Assembly (NCBI GenBank): GCA_951802425.1
Contig: OX637797.1
Span: 1,922,001-1,986,000, forward strand
Length of the DNA: 64,000 nt
Source of the DNA: Clavaria fumosa
Lineage: Eukaryota; Basidiomycota; Agaricomycetes; Agaricales; Clavariaceae
Reading direction: 5' to 3'
This document shows positions 13,909 to 25,389 of the stretch, in pieces (the stretch's first letter is position 1; every line of letters begins with the position of its first letter). Position numbers and translations under genes: made by a program. The notes below the pieces were generated by a model. The model made no database searches. It had not been told where the DNA came from and saw only the letters and a list, made by a program, of their open reading frames with translations.

Positions 13909-14506
13909 TTATCTGCCTTGGTGAGCACTCTGGCTCCCTCTGCTCGCATTCATCGCGCCACTCCGGGTGTTCTCCGGTGTAATGGAGCCTTTCATCTGCA
14001 CCCTGCCGTGCCTCAGAATGGTCTCGACCACCTTGCTCTTGTCAGATGTGCCGAACGCATTCTCGAGCTCCTGCTCGGAGCACTCAAGCAGCTTGCCCTG
14101 CGCCCCATGCCCGGAGCGAAACACGATGTAGACTGTGAGATGCGACGACAAGGTCGTCTTGGCGTCATGTTCCCTTTGTGGGGCTGGAAATGAATGGATG
14201 GCTTACGGGTAATTAGAGCGAGAGAGACGTCCCTGCATAGTCAAGTCAGCGCCGAACGGAGAGATGATGAGCAGCACAGGGTTCATTCACGTGGCTGCGC
14301 GGAACGGGATCAGGGATACATAACAACCCGCAAGGACTCTGGGACTTACTTCCGGCTCTCCATTCGTTCAGCTTCGATGGAGTTTTCAGCGACGACAAGA
14401 ACGCGCTGAGATGCAAGGAACTGACCTTGTCCACATCGTCCACAACGACGATAAACTCGTCCGTGGACATGGGGTCGGGTTTGTAGAAGACTTCAGCGAT
14501 GGCCAT
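13909..14506 (-). CDS. RTC3: Rtc3-like protein with SBDS N-terminal (SDO1-like) domain
   Basis: This is a short protein built from the N-terminal domain of the ribosome-maturation factor SBDS, like yeast Rtc3/Hgi1, a stress-linked RNA-metabolism protein. The first exon, from ATG 14506, gives AEVFYKPDPMSTDEFIVVVD and ends in KLNEWRAGSK. A small middle exon near 14209-14234 encodes DVSLALITR. The last exon gives VYIVFRSGHGAQGKLLECSE, QELENAFGTSDKSKVVETIL and HGRVQMKG, followed by a short polar tail ending at 13909. The protein lacks the two C-terminal SBDS domains, as expected for the Rtc3 branch. A TATA-like element and a CRE/E-box composite lie upstream. Confidence 0.88.
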
Positions 14507-14570
14507 GATTTACTGCAGCACAAATGGTCTTTGGGGTTGAGTAGGAAACGCGGTGTCGTGCTCGTTGCTC

Positions 14571-14580
14571 CCTATATATG
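14571..14580 (-). promoter_or_regulatory. TATA-like box upstream of the Rtc3-like gene
   Basis: The plus strand reads CCTATATATG, so the minus strand has CATATATAGG, 65-75 bp upstream of the ATG at 14506. Position and composition fit a TATA box for the Rtc3-like gene. No experimental start site is known. Confidence 0.5.
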
Positions 14581-14633
14581 CTAGCCCCGTGTATGATGTA
14601 CGTAATCGGATCTCCACGGGATTCTCATTATCA

Positions 14634-14645
14634 TGACGTCACGTG
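14634..14645. promoter_or_regulatory. Composite CRE plus E-box, TGACGTCACGTG
   Basis: A perfect palindromic CRE (TGACGTCA, 14634-14641) overlaps a perfect E-box (CACGTG, 14640-14645). It lies 128-139 bp upstream of the Rtc3-like start and directly beyond the 3' end of MLH3. CRE sites bind Atf1/Sko1-type bZIP proteins and CACGTG binds bHLH proteins, so stress control of the Rtc3-like gene is a reasonable inference. Confidence 0.5.
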
Positions 14646-14655
14646 TAGAATACAG

Positions 14656-17600
14656 CTAACTTGCAGCACAACTGTGTCTAGTTTCTAACCTCTTCCAGTC
14701 CAATCCCGATGTTTGGGCTTCACGTCTGCCACGTCCAAAGTCTTCAATGCGTACTAAAGGCACCAGCGAAGGTCGCCCATGAGCACACTGGAAGGGCAAC
14801 GCCGTTTCTGACAATTTCTGTATCAGTTGTTGGCATTGCGCCAGCGTGAGCGGATCGTTGAACATGATTGCGCCTTGTGAACCCAAACAATCAGATAAAT
14901 ACTCGACTATGAGCAGATATGGAGCAAACCTCGACATGCTTTAGAATTGACCAGCTCTAGCAATTCACGAGGACAACAACGCAACGCCTTGAACCAGTCG
15001 AAGTCATCAGCTTCAACCAAGGGGCGCTCAGTTGCAGCACCAAATCCGAGACTGCCCTCGTCTAACGCAGCGATGAAGCCTTTCGCCAATTCGCGAAGTT
15101 CATCGCCCATCAGAAGCTGGGAATCCATTCGCACATCAGGAAAGCGAAAGCATGAAGCGTGCCAACTCCTACCTTCTCGCTGACGACGTCCGGAACAGCA
15201 GTAAATGACACTTGCACATAGCTATCATCAGCGGCATCTGCATTTTCCTCTTCGACATCGGCAGCCCTCTCCGGTAGAGGGGCAAAACGGAATCCCCAAG
15301 CCTCGAATGCCTCGCGGACAGCCTTCGAGTTCGCCACTTTTGAAGCCTCGTGCCGTGTCAAGAGGACGGGAACTGGGGGAATCAACTCTTTGACTTTGAC
15401 AGAACTTGCGCCTCCCTCAGCGCGCAGGAAGCCCGTACACAATTCCCGCAAGAATCTCTCCACGCGGACCCGCTCATCAGCTGCGTGCTGGTCGATCAGC
15501 ACAAGCGCCTTTCCTGACCGCCCAGCCTCGCCCTCGCCACCAGTTTCAGCCAAGGACGAATCATCAATCAAGCACGCGATAAACTTGCGATCAACTTGGC
15601 TGATGACCTCCGCTTGAAGGAGGTCGGTCTTCCTGAGCCGGCGCGTTAAGGCCGCGAGTTTCTGCTTGCTACACCGACCGTCGGCACAGCCCGACCCAGA
15701 CAAGTGGTGAGCGTGCTTGCACTGAGCCATGGTCGGGGCTCCTGGCAATACCGTCTTTGCGAAGTCTGTGGATGACTCGAGCAACGGAATTCGGGGCTCC
15801 GCAAGAGCATACGCTTGGTTGGCCTGTTTCCACATCAGCTCCGAGTGCTACCTGAGCAGCGTCAGCCGAAATCACCTGTAATGCCGCCTGTATCCAATGG
15901 GGCATCTCCGGCCTCTCCTCCGCATCAGCGTCATCACGCTGAAACCATCTTGGGTCAGCCAAGGTACGCCTGGCCGAATAACCGCCAAGCGCACGCTCGC
16001 AACTCGACCCGGAGGCAGGATTTGCATCCCGTCGATACGAGTTCCCAGTCCGTCGGTCTATCATGAATGTCCCCCCACTGTTTGGATCGATCCAAGCAAT
16101 TTGTCCGGCATCCTCGTCTTCACCCTGTAAAGCCCCAATCAGCCCGAGTCGTGGAGAAGGGAAATCACTTGTTCGCGTACCGCACGAATGTACAGCGCTG
16201 GTGCGGGGATTCGATCCGTGTCCGTTCCAGACTGACCTGCATCATCTGGCTGAGGACCCAGACTTACGCTCCGTCGCAGACACAGATCCTCCTCGCCTCT
16301 CATCTTCTTCCGTTTCCGAGGCGAAGGAGAACCGTCGCTCTTCGTGCGGGAGCGATCCGCAGGCGTGGACACAAATCCGTTGCGGACGAGGAACGACTGT
16401 ACGACAGTCGAGACGAAAGCGGACGCCTCATCCTGGTTCTAACAACGAGCAAATGCGTAAGCAGCGACACAAAAGTTGAAGTCGAGACAAACCTGAAGAT
16501 GCACAGCGGCTTTGGCAGGTTCTAGACAGTTGTCGACGTGTCTAGGCGGGATAGTTAGATTGAGAACGTAGACAGGTTTTCGTTCCGTCTTCCGGGGTGA
16601 GCGGCGCACGCCTGCACGTCGCATTCATCGTCATAAGAGGCAAAGGAGCGAGCTCGTGAATGACACACTGGACCGTATGGTCGTCTCCCCGCTTTCATCA
16701 TAAGACTAGTGGTTGGAGGATCCCATGAAGCAAACGGCACAGCTAAACCGCGCGACGACGCACATGTTTCATAAAGGTGCTCCCCGAAAACTTGGTATCT
16801 ATCGCGCGTTGAAGATCACTATTGGATATAGGGTGCTTGTTGACGTCTGTGGCCAGCTCATGAGATGACATTGTCGGGCTTGCCGGTCGTGCGTACAAAA
16901 AAACTGATATGCCTGATCATTTGAAACGTTGCACATGAGTCCAGTCCTCAAGGATGTGAAAGAGGACATGTTGCGCACTTTAGAATGTGCACCGTCAAGG
17001 CTGATGAAGCCCTCCATCCTCATTTCGCCCGAAGAGACATCAATCTCCTCTACGTGCTGTAAAGACATCACTCCAGAAGTCAGCCAACGACATCACCAAG
17101 CTGCTCAAAAACGAAGTAGCGCACCTGCGCCAGGGCCTTGCCATACAAATGGCGGAAAGCAGCCAAGCTCGACGCCGTCTACACCATCACCCACAGCCCT
17201 CAGATCCAGACAGCAAAATAAAATAAAATAGAGTTTTCGCCCCCAGTGCGCACCTTAGGAACGCGGAACACACACCCCCTCCTGTGCCTACCATCCCCCA
17301 CAGCGCCCGCGGCGCCGTCCTCCAGGGAGAACGACACGTGCGGGAACACGAGCGCGTACGCCTCGAGCCCAGCGCGCACAGCCTCGAGCGTCTTCGCCGG
17401 GCTCGGGTGCGATCGCCGGCGGACCGGGAGCTGTCAGCAGAAAGGTGTCAGGCGGGAAAACGGCTGCGCAGAGATCGTTTAGCACACGGGGGGAGGGGCA
17501 TCCCCCCTCTCACGTTGTAGAAGGCGTCGCGCACGCAGACGACCGTGCCGGGCGTCTCCCTCCGCCAGCGGATCGAAGGACCGGCGTACAGCTGCTTGCC

Positions 17601-18199
17601 GCCCTGGGGGAAAGATGTCAAGGCACGAAAGATATAGTCTCACGCGGGGAGGTGCCGGCAGCGCACCTTGAGTATGATGGACCAGCTCTCTCTAGACCGC
17701 GCCGTCCGCGACGAGATCTCGAGGCAGCCCAGCTCCGCCGCCGACGCCAGCGCTGTGCAGACGACCCAAGCATCAGCCAGAGAGGGGGGGAAACAACCAA
17801 GTTAGGCGGAACGTGCCTTCACCGCGGAACCCAAACGTCGACAGGGTGTCCAGAGAGGCAGGGACATACGCCTTAGAGGTCGCTTATCACTTCTCCTCAG
17901 CTCCACACAGCAACAGAAACAAGAAAGGACACCAAGGGACACCGCGCACCATACCGGCCCCCCTCCTCCCCACGCGCCAACACGTCCAGCCCCTCCCGCG
18001 CGATCCCGTGCCCGTCGTCCCGCACCCAGCACGTCCACTCCGCGCCGTCGACCCCGACGTCGACGTGCCGCGCGCCCGCGTCCAGCGCGTTCTGCAGCAG
18101 CTCCGCCACGACGTCCGCCATGCGCGTCAGGATCTGCGACGAGCGCAGCTTGCTGCGCGTCGGGACGTCGAGCGCTTCGATGGTGGGCAACTGCTGCAT
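14656..18199 (-). CDS. MLH3: MLH3, MutL homologue for mismatch repair and meiotic crossover
   Basis: MLH3 pairs with MLH1 as an endonuclease in meiotic crossover formation and mismatch repair. The N-terminus (MQQLPTIEALDVPTRSKLRS) leads into the GHKL ATPase motifs ELLQNALDAGA and VRDDGHGIA. Further exons give PSIRWRRETPGTVVCVRDAF, a VLNLTIPPRHVDNCLEPAK block near 16500-16570, and IDRRTGNSYRRDANPA near 16040. In the C-terminal domain the metal-binding endonuclease motif is intact as DQHAADERVRVE (DQHAX2EX4E, near 15480-15510). It is followed by GAIMFNDPLTLAQCQQL and FQCAHGRPSLVPLV, the conserved MutL-gamma end. More than ten introns split the gene, and exon joins between 16600 and 17900 are only approximate. 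The stop is at 14656. Confidence 0.92.
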
Positions 18200-18209
18200 C
18201 GTGGCCTAC

Positions 18210-18223
18210 GTGTGTGTGTGTGT
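18210..18223. repeat. (GT)n microsatellite just upstream of MLH3
   Basis: An uninterrupted GT dinucleotide run begins 11 bp upstream of the MLH3 start codon, within its 5' untranslated or promoter region. Confidence 0.9.
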
Positions 18224-18380
18224 CGTCCCTTTTGCGCGTTGTCAGGTAGGGACGTGACCGTCCTCCGCCAAAGAGCAGACGCAGTAGGCGCTCATCGACT
18301 CATATCACGTGTATGCCGGGCAGAGGTCGTTCCTGGACGTAAGAGTACAAAGAGCGAAAAAACACGACCACGACTACGAA

Positions 18381-21118
18381 CTACATCCTGAACACTCCGA
18401 ACCCCTTCCCGTCCCCATCCCACGTCGTCGGGGGCTGCCGAGCCACACCAGCCCCAGCCCCAGCGCCGCCGCCCGGACGCGAAGCGGCCAGCGCGAGCGC
18501 CAGACCCACCACGTCCCGCGTGTCCGTCGGCCTGATCACCCCGTCGTCCCACAGACGCGCCGTCGAGTAGTACGCGGTCGACTGCGCCTCAATCGTCTCC
18601 TTCAGCGCGGCGTGCTGCATCGGGTCCCTAAAAACATCAAGAATCCCAGGAGGAGCGTCAATCACCCGATTGCGGGACACACACACACACACGCTCAGGA
18701 CGAGGCGGTGTGTGGGATGCAGGAACGGAAGAAGGGGGATGGGCGCTCACTTGGACACTGTAGCCATAACCTGTGAGAGCTGGCCCGATCCCATTACGGA
18801 CACTTTGGCGTTCTGGGCAAGTTTGGAGGGTCAGCGCACAGCAACCAGGAGAGGGAATGGCGAGAAGTGCCTTACCGGCCACATCCAGAGAAAACGAGGG
18901 GAGTACTTGGCAGCATGAAAAAGAACACACGTCAAGTTTCGAATTGCTCAAATACAAGGCTGTACAACGCACAGCACGACCTGCCATTCCTGTGGAACAA
19001 AAAGGAAAAAGGGCCGATCAGCTATTTCTTTCCCACGAAGGAAAATGCAGGAAAAAGATAACTAGCCATAATTGCCGGCCCCGAAGCTTCCGCCGACTAT
19101 CACCGTCAGCTTGGGCACATCAGCGCACGCGACCGCGCGGACCATCTTCGCGCCGTCTTTAGCAATGCCCCCGCGTTCCGCTTTGCTCCCGACCATGTAG
19201 CCTGTCAGGCGGTTATCGCACCGTTTGATGATCAGCTCCAAAATGAATTAAACCGCGCCCAGGAATGGTTTATCATCACCTCCGCTCACTCACCCGTCAC
19301 GTTGACAAGGAACAAAAGGGGAATGTGTCGCTGCGAGCACAGCTGAATAAAGTGCGTGGCTTTTAGCGCCGAAGGCGAGAAAAGGATGCCGTTGTTAGCT
19401 ACTATGCCAACATCGTAGCCATGTATCCTTGCAAAGCCCTGTCAGCCGAACAAGGCAAAGGAGGCAAGTCAGTCGTGAGATGGCTGGCATCGCCACCCCA
19501 CAAAACGGGCTGCTCCCGACGCACGCACGGTAACTATAGTAGGACCATATTCTTTCTTGAACTCTCGGAACCGGCTGCCGTCCACGACGCGCGCGATGAC
19601 CTCGCGCATATCGAACGCCTGCCGCAGGTCTGTCCCGACAATCCCGTGCAGCTCGGCGGACGGATAGAGTGGGTCCTCCACCGCTCCTACGGGCTGGTAG
19701 TAGAAAAAGGCAAAGTACATAGTTTTAACCAGACTGGGTCCCGCTCATGGACACGTAATGACTCACGGGGCCCGCTGAAGGCGCAGCAGGGCCGAGCCCG
19801 CCGACGATGTCCCGGGCTATGGTGATGGCATGCTCGTCGTCGCGCGCGAGGTGGTCCGTGACGCCACTCTCGCTCGAGTGCATGTACCCCCCGCCAAGGG
19901 TCTCTTCATGGACGTCTTCCCCGGTCGCAGCTTTGACGAGCGGCGGCCCCGCGAGGAAGATGCGCCCCTGGTTCTGGACGATGATATTCTCATCAGCCAT
20001 CGCAGGGACGTACGCACCCCCTGTTGCCGAATGGGGATAAGGCATTATGTTATCATAGTTGCGGCTGTTCGTGTGGAAAATGCGGTACCTGCCACTGAAA
20101 TGCCGTGCACGAGAGCTATTTGTGGAATACCAAGCGCCGACATTTGAGCCTGATATCACATTGAATCAATACCGAGATCACCCCGGGTGGAAGGCGATTC
20201 ATCCAGGGCAGCGTGGTGGTGGATGAATGGGTAAAGAAGCGGTTACCATGTTGTAGAAGATGCGGCCAAAATGATCTTTGTCAGGAAACACCTAGGAAAC
20301 AACAGCCTTTCGGGCAGGACGGCTAGACGACAGAGAGACCCAACACGCACATACCTCGGCCTGATGTGGCAGAGCCGCGCCGCCCGATTCGACTACGCGT
20401 GTTTTGGCGATCAGCGATGGGCTCCAGGGGAAAGTTACGTTTGTGATTTCATTACGAACCGAGGTATAAGCAGGGGAGACGATGTTCGCGTGCGATTTGC
20501 TGTGCACGCAGATGCTTCTTCACCTGGGGAGAAATAAAGCCGTGCTAGTGAGCAGATGGCGACAAGGATCCACGCGAGAAGGATGGAAGTTGAATAATCA
20601 CGGTGAGCGGGTAGTAGGAACCGCCTTTGACGGTGGGGTCATTGATGACGATAACACATTCTCGCCCGGAGATGCGACCTAAGCCTGTGATGATGCCAGC
20701 ACCAGGAATGGAATCTGGATAGACTTGATGCGCAGCCAACGGAGAGAGTTCCAAGAAGGGAGAATGTGAATCCAGCAAGAGGGCAAGTCTGTGTGGACCG
20801 AAGCCATCATTTGCTGTGTCTTTTGCATTGTTGTTCTCTTTTTTTAAATCGCTTAACCATGTTGATGACTTACCGTTCTCTGGGAAGTTTTTTACCCTGG
20901 GAGCGCATTTTTTCTGCTGCCCGTGTACCGCCTCCCAATCTAGCTTGAGCTAGGTTGAGGTTAAGATCATTGACGAGAGCATCTAAAGCGTCTCGCTTGG
21001 AGTGAAAGTCTTGTGATGTTGATGTTACTAGGGAGGGTAAAATTGAGTAATTGCGAGTAAGGGACGATAGCGCCCGTTGCACGCTACGATGTGTTAGCAC
21101 GAGGTGGTGGTGGTGCAT
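18381..21118 (-). CDS. MCCB: Methylcrotonoyl-CoA carboxylase beta (carboxyltransferase) subunit, mitochondrial
   Basis: The beta subunit transfers carboxyl from biotin to 3-methylcrotonoyl-CoA in leucine breakdown in the mitochondrial matrix. The minus-strand product starts at ATG 21118 with a His/Arg/Ser-rich presequence. It runs through [60 protein letters not shown] and [18 protein letters not shown] (oxyanion region). Then come [94 protein letters not shown] and [20 protein letters not shown]. This order matches MCCC2 rather than the propionyl-CoA enzyme. The C-terminal tail is Gly/Ala-rich and ends at 18381. At least ten introns are present; one near 18677-18690 holds an (AC)7 run. The biotin-carrying alpha subunit is not in the window. 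Confidence 0.94.
18677..18690. repeat. (AC)7 microsatellite in an MCC beta intron
   Basis: A perfect AC dinucleotide run lies inside an intron near the 3' end of the MCC beta gene. Confidence 0.85.
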
Positions 21119-21794
21119 TTCTTCTAGTTAACCGGCAGCGCTGAGGGGGGCCTGTGAGCTAGGCGATGTTTGTCTTGTGTGGCGATGCGAGAGATCGACA
21201 TTTGGTTCATAATTTAGATAGTTTTGTATCATGATCTACGACTAAATAGGAAGTGTTTCACCGTCAAACTCCTTTTCAGGTCAGGAACCGAACAACTTTG
21301 TCAATTACCAATTCCCACTCACTCCAGACCCGGACCTGGACCGGGATTAAGATTCATTCAGGAGTTTGGGTGACACGAGGACTGCAGATCGTGTGGTGCG
21401 CAAGGTCGGACTAACTTGAACACCGCCTTTTGATATAGTACGGGTAAGCACAAGGCTATGATGAGCGGTTCTTTTTGTTACCCTCCCTCCCCATCCCTTT
21501 TTTTTGCAATAGAGAGAGACGAATAACGACGACGAAGAGAGATTCTATGCCGACCTATATGAAGATGATTTTGTATCAATGGAGTATTGAATCATCATAA
21601 CACCATGGGGAGAGACGATAGACGATGATAGCAGTGTCCAGCAGCAATGTATCGTGTTTTCGGTTGCTGTGCTTTTCGCTGTGCACTTTGTCTTGGCAAA
21701 AAAGAAGGATACTGTGTATAGTACCGTGATCTTTGTAGTTGTTGCTATTTATGTACTTTGTATTTAAAATTATTATTATTATTTAGTTATTTTT

Positions 21795-21810
21795 ACACAC
21801 ACACACACAC
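21795..21810. repeat. (AC)8 microsatellite upstream of the cupin gene
   Basis: A perfect AC run of eight units lies ten bases upstream of the TATA-like element of the cupin gene. Confidence 0.9.
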
Positions 21811-21819
21811 GAGTTCACA

Positions 21820-21828
21820 TATAAAAAG
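21820..21828 (+). promoter_or_regulatory. TATA box of the cupin gene
   Basis: TATAAAAAG lies 127-135 bp upstream of the cupin ATG and is followed by a long CT-rich tract. This is a classical strong fungal core promoter arrangement. Confidence 0.6.
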
Positions 21829-21954
21829 CGCTCAGAATGCACATCCATCAACCTCACCCCTTCCTTCCCTCTCTTTCTCCCCCATCAGTAGCAGCATAAC
21901 AACAGCTACTCCTCTTCTCCTATCGCTATCAATCACCACAGTGGTTATTTTTCA

Positions 21955-23357
21955 ATGTTCTCGAAAATCGCAACCGTCGTAGGCCTGGCCTCGGTCGTGG
22001 CCGCACAGTTCATAGACCCACAACTCACAGCAAGATTGAAAGTGGCCCCCTCAAACGTGGAGAGGATCAGCATGCTTCGTGATGAACAAGTACATCCATC
22101 TCTCCTTCTTTCCCCTCCTTTTTTTTTCTAATTCTCATCGTCCTAGTTCGTCTTCAACTTCTTGGCCGGTACTGGAGCGTCTACCGGTGCCGATGGTGTG
22201 GTTACCACTGCTAACTCTGGGAATTTCCCCGCCGTTATCGGTAATGGCATGGCTATGAGTACGTTTCTTTTTCTTTTCGGGCTTCTACGTCTCCCTCATT
22301 CGCTCACCCTAATTGTACAGCTTATGGTATCTTGGGCCCCTGTGGTTTGAACATCCCCCACACCCACCCTCGTGCCACTGAAATCAACATTGCCGTCAAC
22401 GGTACCCTTCGCACGGGTATGCTTGCCGAGAACGGTGCCCGCTTCGTCTTCAACAACGTCTCTGCTGGCTCCGTCACCATCTTCCCAAGGGGTGCCATCC
22501 ACTTCGAAATGAACCTTGAATGCAGTAAGCCCCTTTTTTCCCCTTTTTTCTCTAATCGACAAAAATGTCACTCACGCCTCTCTACTTAGCAACCACGCTC
22601 TTCATTGCTGCTTTCAACGATGAGGACCCCGGTACCTCCGCTGTGGCCCAGCGATGTATGCACATTTTATCTTGAAAAATCGATCCCGAGTCCTGACCAT
22701 GTCATTTCTAGTCCTCGGTCTCCCCCCTGACATTGTACAGGCTTCCTTTGATGACCTCGGTGTTACCGACATCGCCATGATCGAGTCCAGGGTCAGTTTT
22801 CGCTTCCGTTCTACAATATCAAACCCTATACTTACATTTCCCACACGAAATAGCTCCCGAACAACGTCGCCTACGGTGTCCAGTCCTGCCTCCAAAGGTG
22901 CAATATCACGAAGCCAGCCACTCAGCCCGGCTCCCAGCGCCAACCCCGTGTGTCCGCCAACGCCCTCCCGTCCGGCTTCTCTGGCCCCCCTCCACCCCCC
23001 CCGCCCACAAACAACACCAACGGCACTGCTGCCCCAAGGCCCGGTAACGACCTTGCTGGTTCGTTTGGCGCTGTCTCGCAACAAGACTACGACCCGAGGT
23101 TCAACGGCGTCATTGAGCGCTCCGGCGACTTCAAGGGCTTCCTCATCGCGCTCCTCGTCATCAACGGTATCTTCGTTATCGGCATCCTCTCCGCTGTCGC
23201 ACTCTACTTCGTCCGCAAGCGCGGCAACAGGAACGAGCGCAGCCGCGACCCGATGGCGCCGCAGTTCGCCCCCCTCCGCGACGACAAGGACGCTGAGTAC
23301 TACGACCCGTACCACCGCACCCCGTCCCCGATGGCTCCTGCTGCAGACAAGCACTGA
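21955..23357 (+). CDS. Secreted/membrane-anchored cupin (germin/spherulin-like)
   Basis: The product begins with a signal peptide (MFSKIATVVGLASVVAA) followed by a germin-like cupin domain. Cupin motif 1 is complete, with Gly followed by PHTH and a Glu in IPHTHPRATEINIAVNG. Motif 2 is complete as GSVTIFPRGAIHFEMN. All three His and the Glu of a metal site are therefore present. The rest of the fold reads ALFIAAFNDEDPGTSAVAQR (inferred across an intron) and PPDIVQASFDDLG. Unlike plain germins, the protein continues with a Pro-rich linker (a run of seven Pro) and one strong membrane span, FLIALLVINGIFVIGILSAV. A basic stop-transfer (RKRGNRNERSR) and a short cytoplasmic tail follow. Six or so short introns are present; stop at 23355-23357. 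The enzymatic activity is unknown. Confidence 0.85.
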
Positions 23358-23840
23358 TCTCTTTCTCTATCTGAAGAGAACTACTCAAAAGTAATCTTTG
23401 CTTGGTTGCTCGGGGCCTGTGTGCGCATACGCGTTTTATAACGGACTGACTGTTCATATCTGGACACGATTTTCTCACATGTACTCTACCATATGTCGCG
23501 TTCTACGCTTAACGAAGTCTCCCAACTGATGTGTCGTTGAACGAGCGATTATGTGGCTTTTGCTGTTGTTATCTTTGCATCACAGTACACGACTTATTGA
23601 GATGAGGCGTAACTATAAATTCTAGAGATCATTGCTTACAGTTTGTCTGATTCACCTGAGCGGGCCTTGCGCCAGTTGTACAGTACTTCAGCAACACAAG
23701 AGCGCAAGATAGACTCTGCCTCGTGTCCCTTGAAGTCACCTTGCGCAGCAATGTTGTCGAACGATCAATTATGTCCTTATGTTCAATTATCAAACAAATA
23801 AGTGAAAAAGAAAAAAGAAAAAAAGAGGACAGCCTCGATT
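23358..23840. other. Intergenic, between convergent cupin and ArfGAP genes
   Basis: This 483-bp spacer holds both 3' untranslated regions. An A/G-rich patch (AAAAAGAAAAAAGAAAAAAAG) lies at 23800-23824, next to the ArfGAP stop. No gene is seen. Confidence 0.5.
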
Positions 23841-25389
23841 CTAAAAGTCCTTCCATTCATCCCATTCATCCTTTCCTTTGGTGTGTTCCATAGGGGACGC
23901 CTGCGCCGGCTGTGCATGCGGGAATCCCGCAAGGAAGTCGCCCTCGTCCTCAGGCCCCAGATACAGCGCAGATGTCTCCGCCTCCTGCTCCGTCGCGACG
24001 GCACCATACCCCTCGCTCTGCGGGCCGCCGCCAATGCGGTCCTTAACGGCGCCCACGACGCCCCCAACCTGCTCCGCCACGTCCACGCCGAGCTGGCGCT
24101 TCCCCCACTGGTTCGCCGCGCGCCCCGCCCCGAGCGCGCCGCGCTGCGCCGCCGTCGCGTACCCGCGCACCGCCGCGTGCGTCCCCGGGTCCATTGCGCG
24201 CTCGACCCCGGGCTGGATGACGTGCTCGGACACCGCACGCCCCGCCCCCGCGACCGCGCGCGAGAAGAGCGTCCACCCCTTGCCCAGCGCGGCCAGCGGG
24301 CGCTCCTGCAGCTCCGCGAGCGACGGCGCCGCGGCGGACGAGAGCGGCGCGGCCTGCGCGTGTGCGGCGTCCATCCCGAGGCCGGACCCGGTGGGTGGCG
24401 GCGGCGGCGGGGTGTTCCCGAAGCCCTGGTAGCGTCCGCCTTGCGAGGGTGGCAGGTCGGCGGGGCGCGAGGCGTTCGTCTGGCCGAGGGACGCGAAGAA
24501 GGACTCGTTGGCGGCCTTGTTAGGTTCGGGCGAGTCGCGTGGCGAGCCGCGCGCTGCTGCGGGGAAAGGGTCGCCCAAGCTGTTGCTGCCGCCGCCACCG
24601 CTGGCGGAGGCGGTGCGTGTGGACGCGCGCGACTTGCGTAGGCCCTGTGCCGAGGAGGGGCGGCTCGTGGAGGGCGTCCCGCCGAAACGCGAGGCGAAGT
24701 CGGGGGGCGGCGCGGACGGGCTCCAGGGTTTGTCAGCGAGTGCGGCATCGAGCTGATGCAGACGGAGGAAGCGAGAGATAAATGAGATCAGAAGTGTGAT
24801 GCGTTGCTATGATCGAGAGGGGACGTGCCTTTTCGCGGTACTGGGCAGCGGCCCAGGAATGATATACATCGTGCGGACTCGCACCGTCCTTGTATCCCCC
24901 CTGATCTGCGGGGGTGTAAGACCGCAAGAAGTCTTTGAATGGGCCGTTTCCACCCAACTGCATGACAGATGTTGGGCCATCAAGCGAACGGGTAAAAACA
25001 CGGAGCTGATCAGACCTGCATACGTCGCAATTGCTCGTCTTGCCATGTATCCATGGATATTGATCTAACGAAGCTGCGGAGGATGTGTCAATGTTTTTAT
25101 ATAATGTTTTTGGTTCTGTCACAAGGTAAAAGGAAATGAACTGACCTTACGTGGACGCCGAAGCCCCGGTGTACGCCAGCGCATTGCAAGCATAGGAATA
25201 TGGCGTGGCTGCACACAAGCAACGATGAGGAAAAAGGGGGGTAATTATGGAGAGGCAAGAGTCTGAAATGGACCTCAACGATGCCCATTGTGGGTTGGGG
25301 CTTGAGCAATCAGCGCATGTCTTGTTCTTGAGATCGTCGCGCCTTACGAGATCTTGCAGAGTGCGACGGGCTTGCTGCTGATCGCTCAT
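23841..25389 (-). CDS. ADP-ribosylation factor GTPase-activating protein (ArfGAP1/Gcs1 type)
   Basis: ArfGAPs stimulate GTP hydrolysis on Arf1 and control COPI vesicle traffic at the Golgi. The minus-strand start (ATG 25389) gives ARRTLQDLVRRDDLKNKTCA, then the ArfGAP zinc finger CADCSSPNPQWAS and, after an intron, FLCLQCAGVHRGFGVHVRSV. This is the CX2CX16CX2C finger with the catalytic Arg. Next come the conserved GGNGPFKDFLRSY and AAQYREKLDAAL. The long C-terminal part is Pro/Ser-rich, with amphipathic Gly/Ala-rich helices (GWTLFSRAVAGAGRAVSEHV) that resemble membrane-curvature-sensing segments. The protein ends in the family-like DEWDEWKDF at 23841. The last exon is very GC-rich. It is divergent from velB. 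Confidence 0.92.

Larger units (their letters stand above)
21119..21954. other. Divergent promoter region between MCC beta and the cupin gene
   Basis: This 836-bp region has no supportable coding frame. It is AT-rich in the middle (21690-21790), carries an (AC)8 run at 21795-21810 and a TATA box at 21820. From about 21855 to 21935 it becomes pyrimidine-rich (runs such as CCTTCCCTCTCTTTCTCCCC), a common feature just before the start site of strongly expressed fungal genes. Confidence 0.6.

Noticed and set aside
22614..23354. Long minus-strand and alternative plus-strand frames across the cupin gene
   Set aside because: Shadows of GC-rich coding sequence; the cupin frame has the motifs.
23802..24641. 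Plus-strand 279-codon frame opposite ArfGAP
   Set aside because: Arg/Ala-rich antisense shadow of a GC-rich exon.
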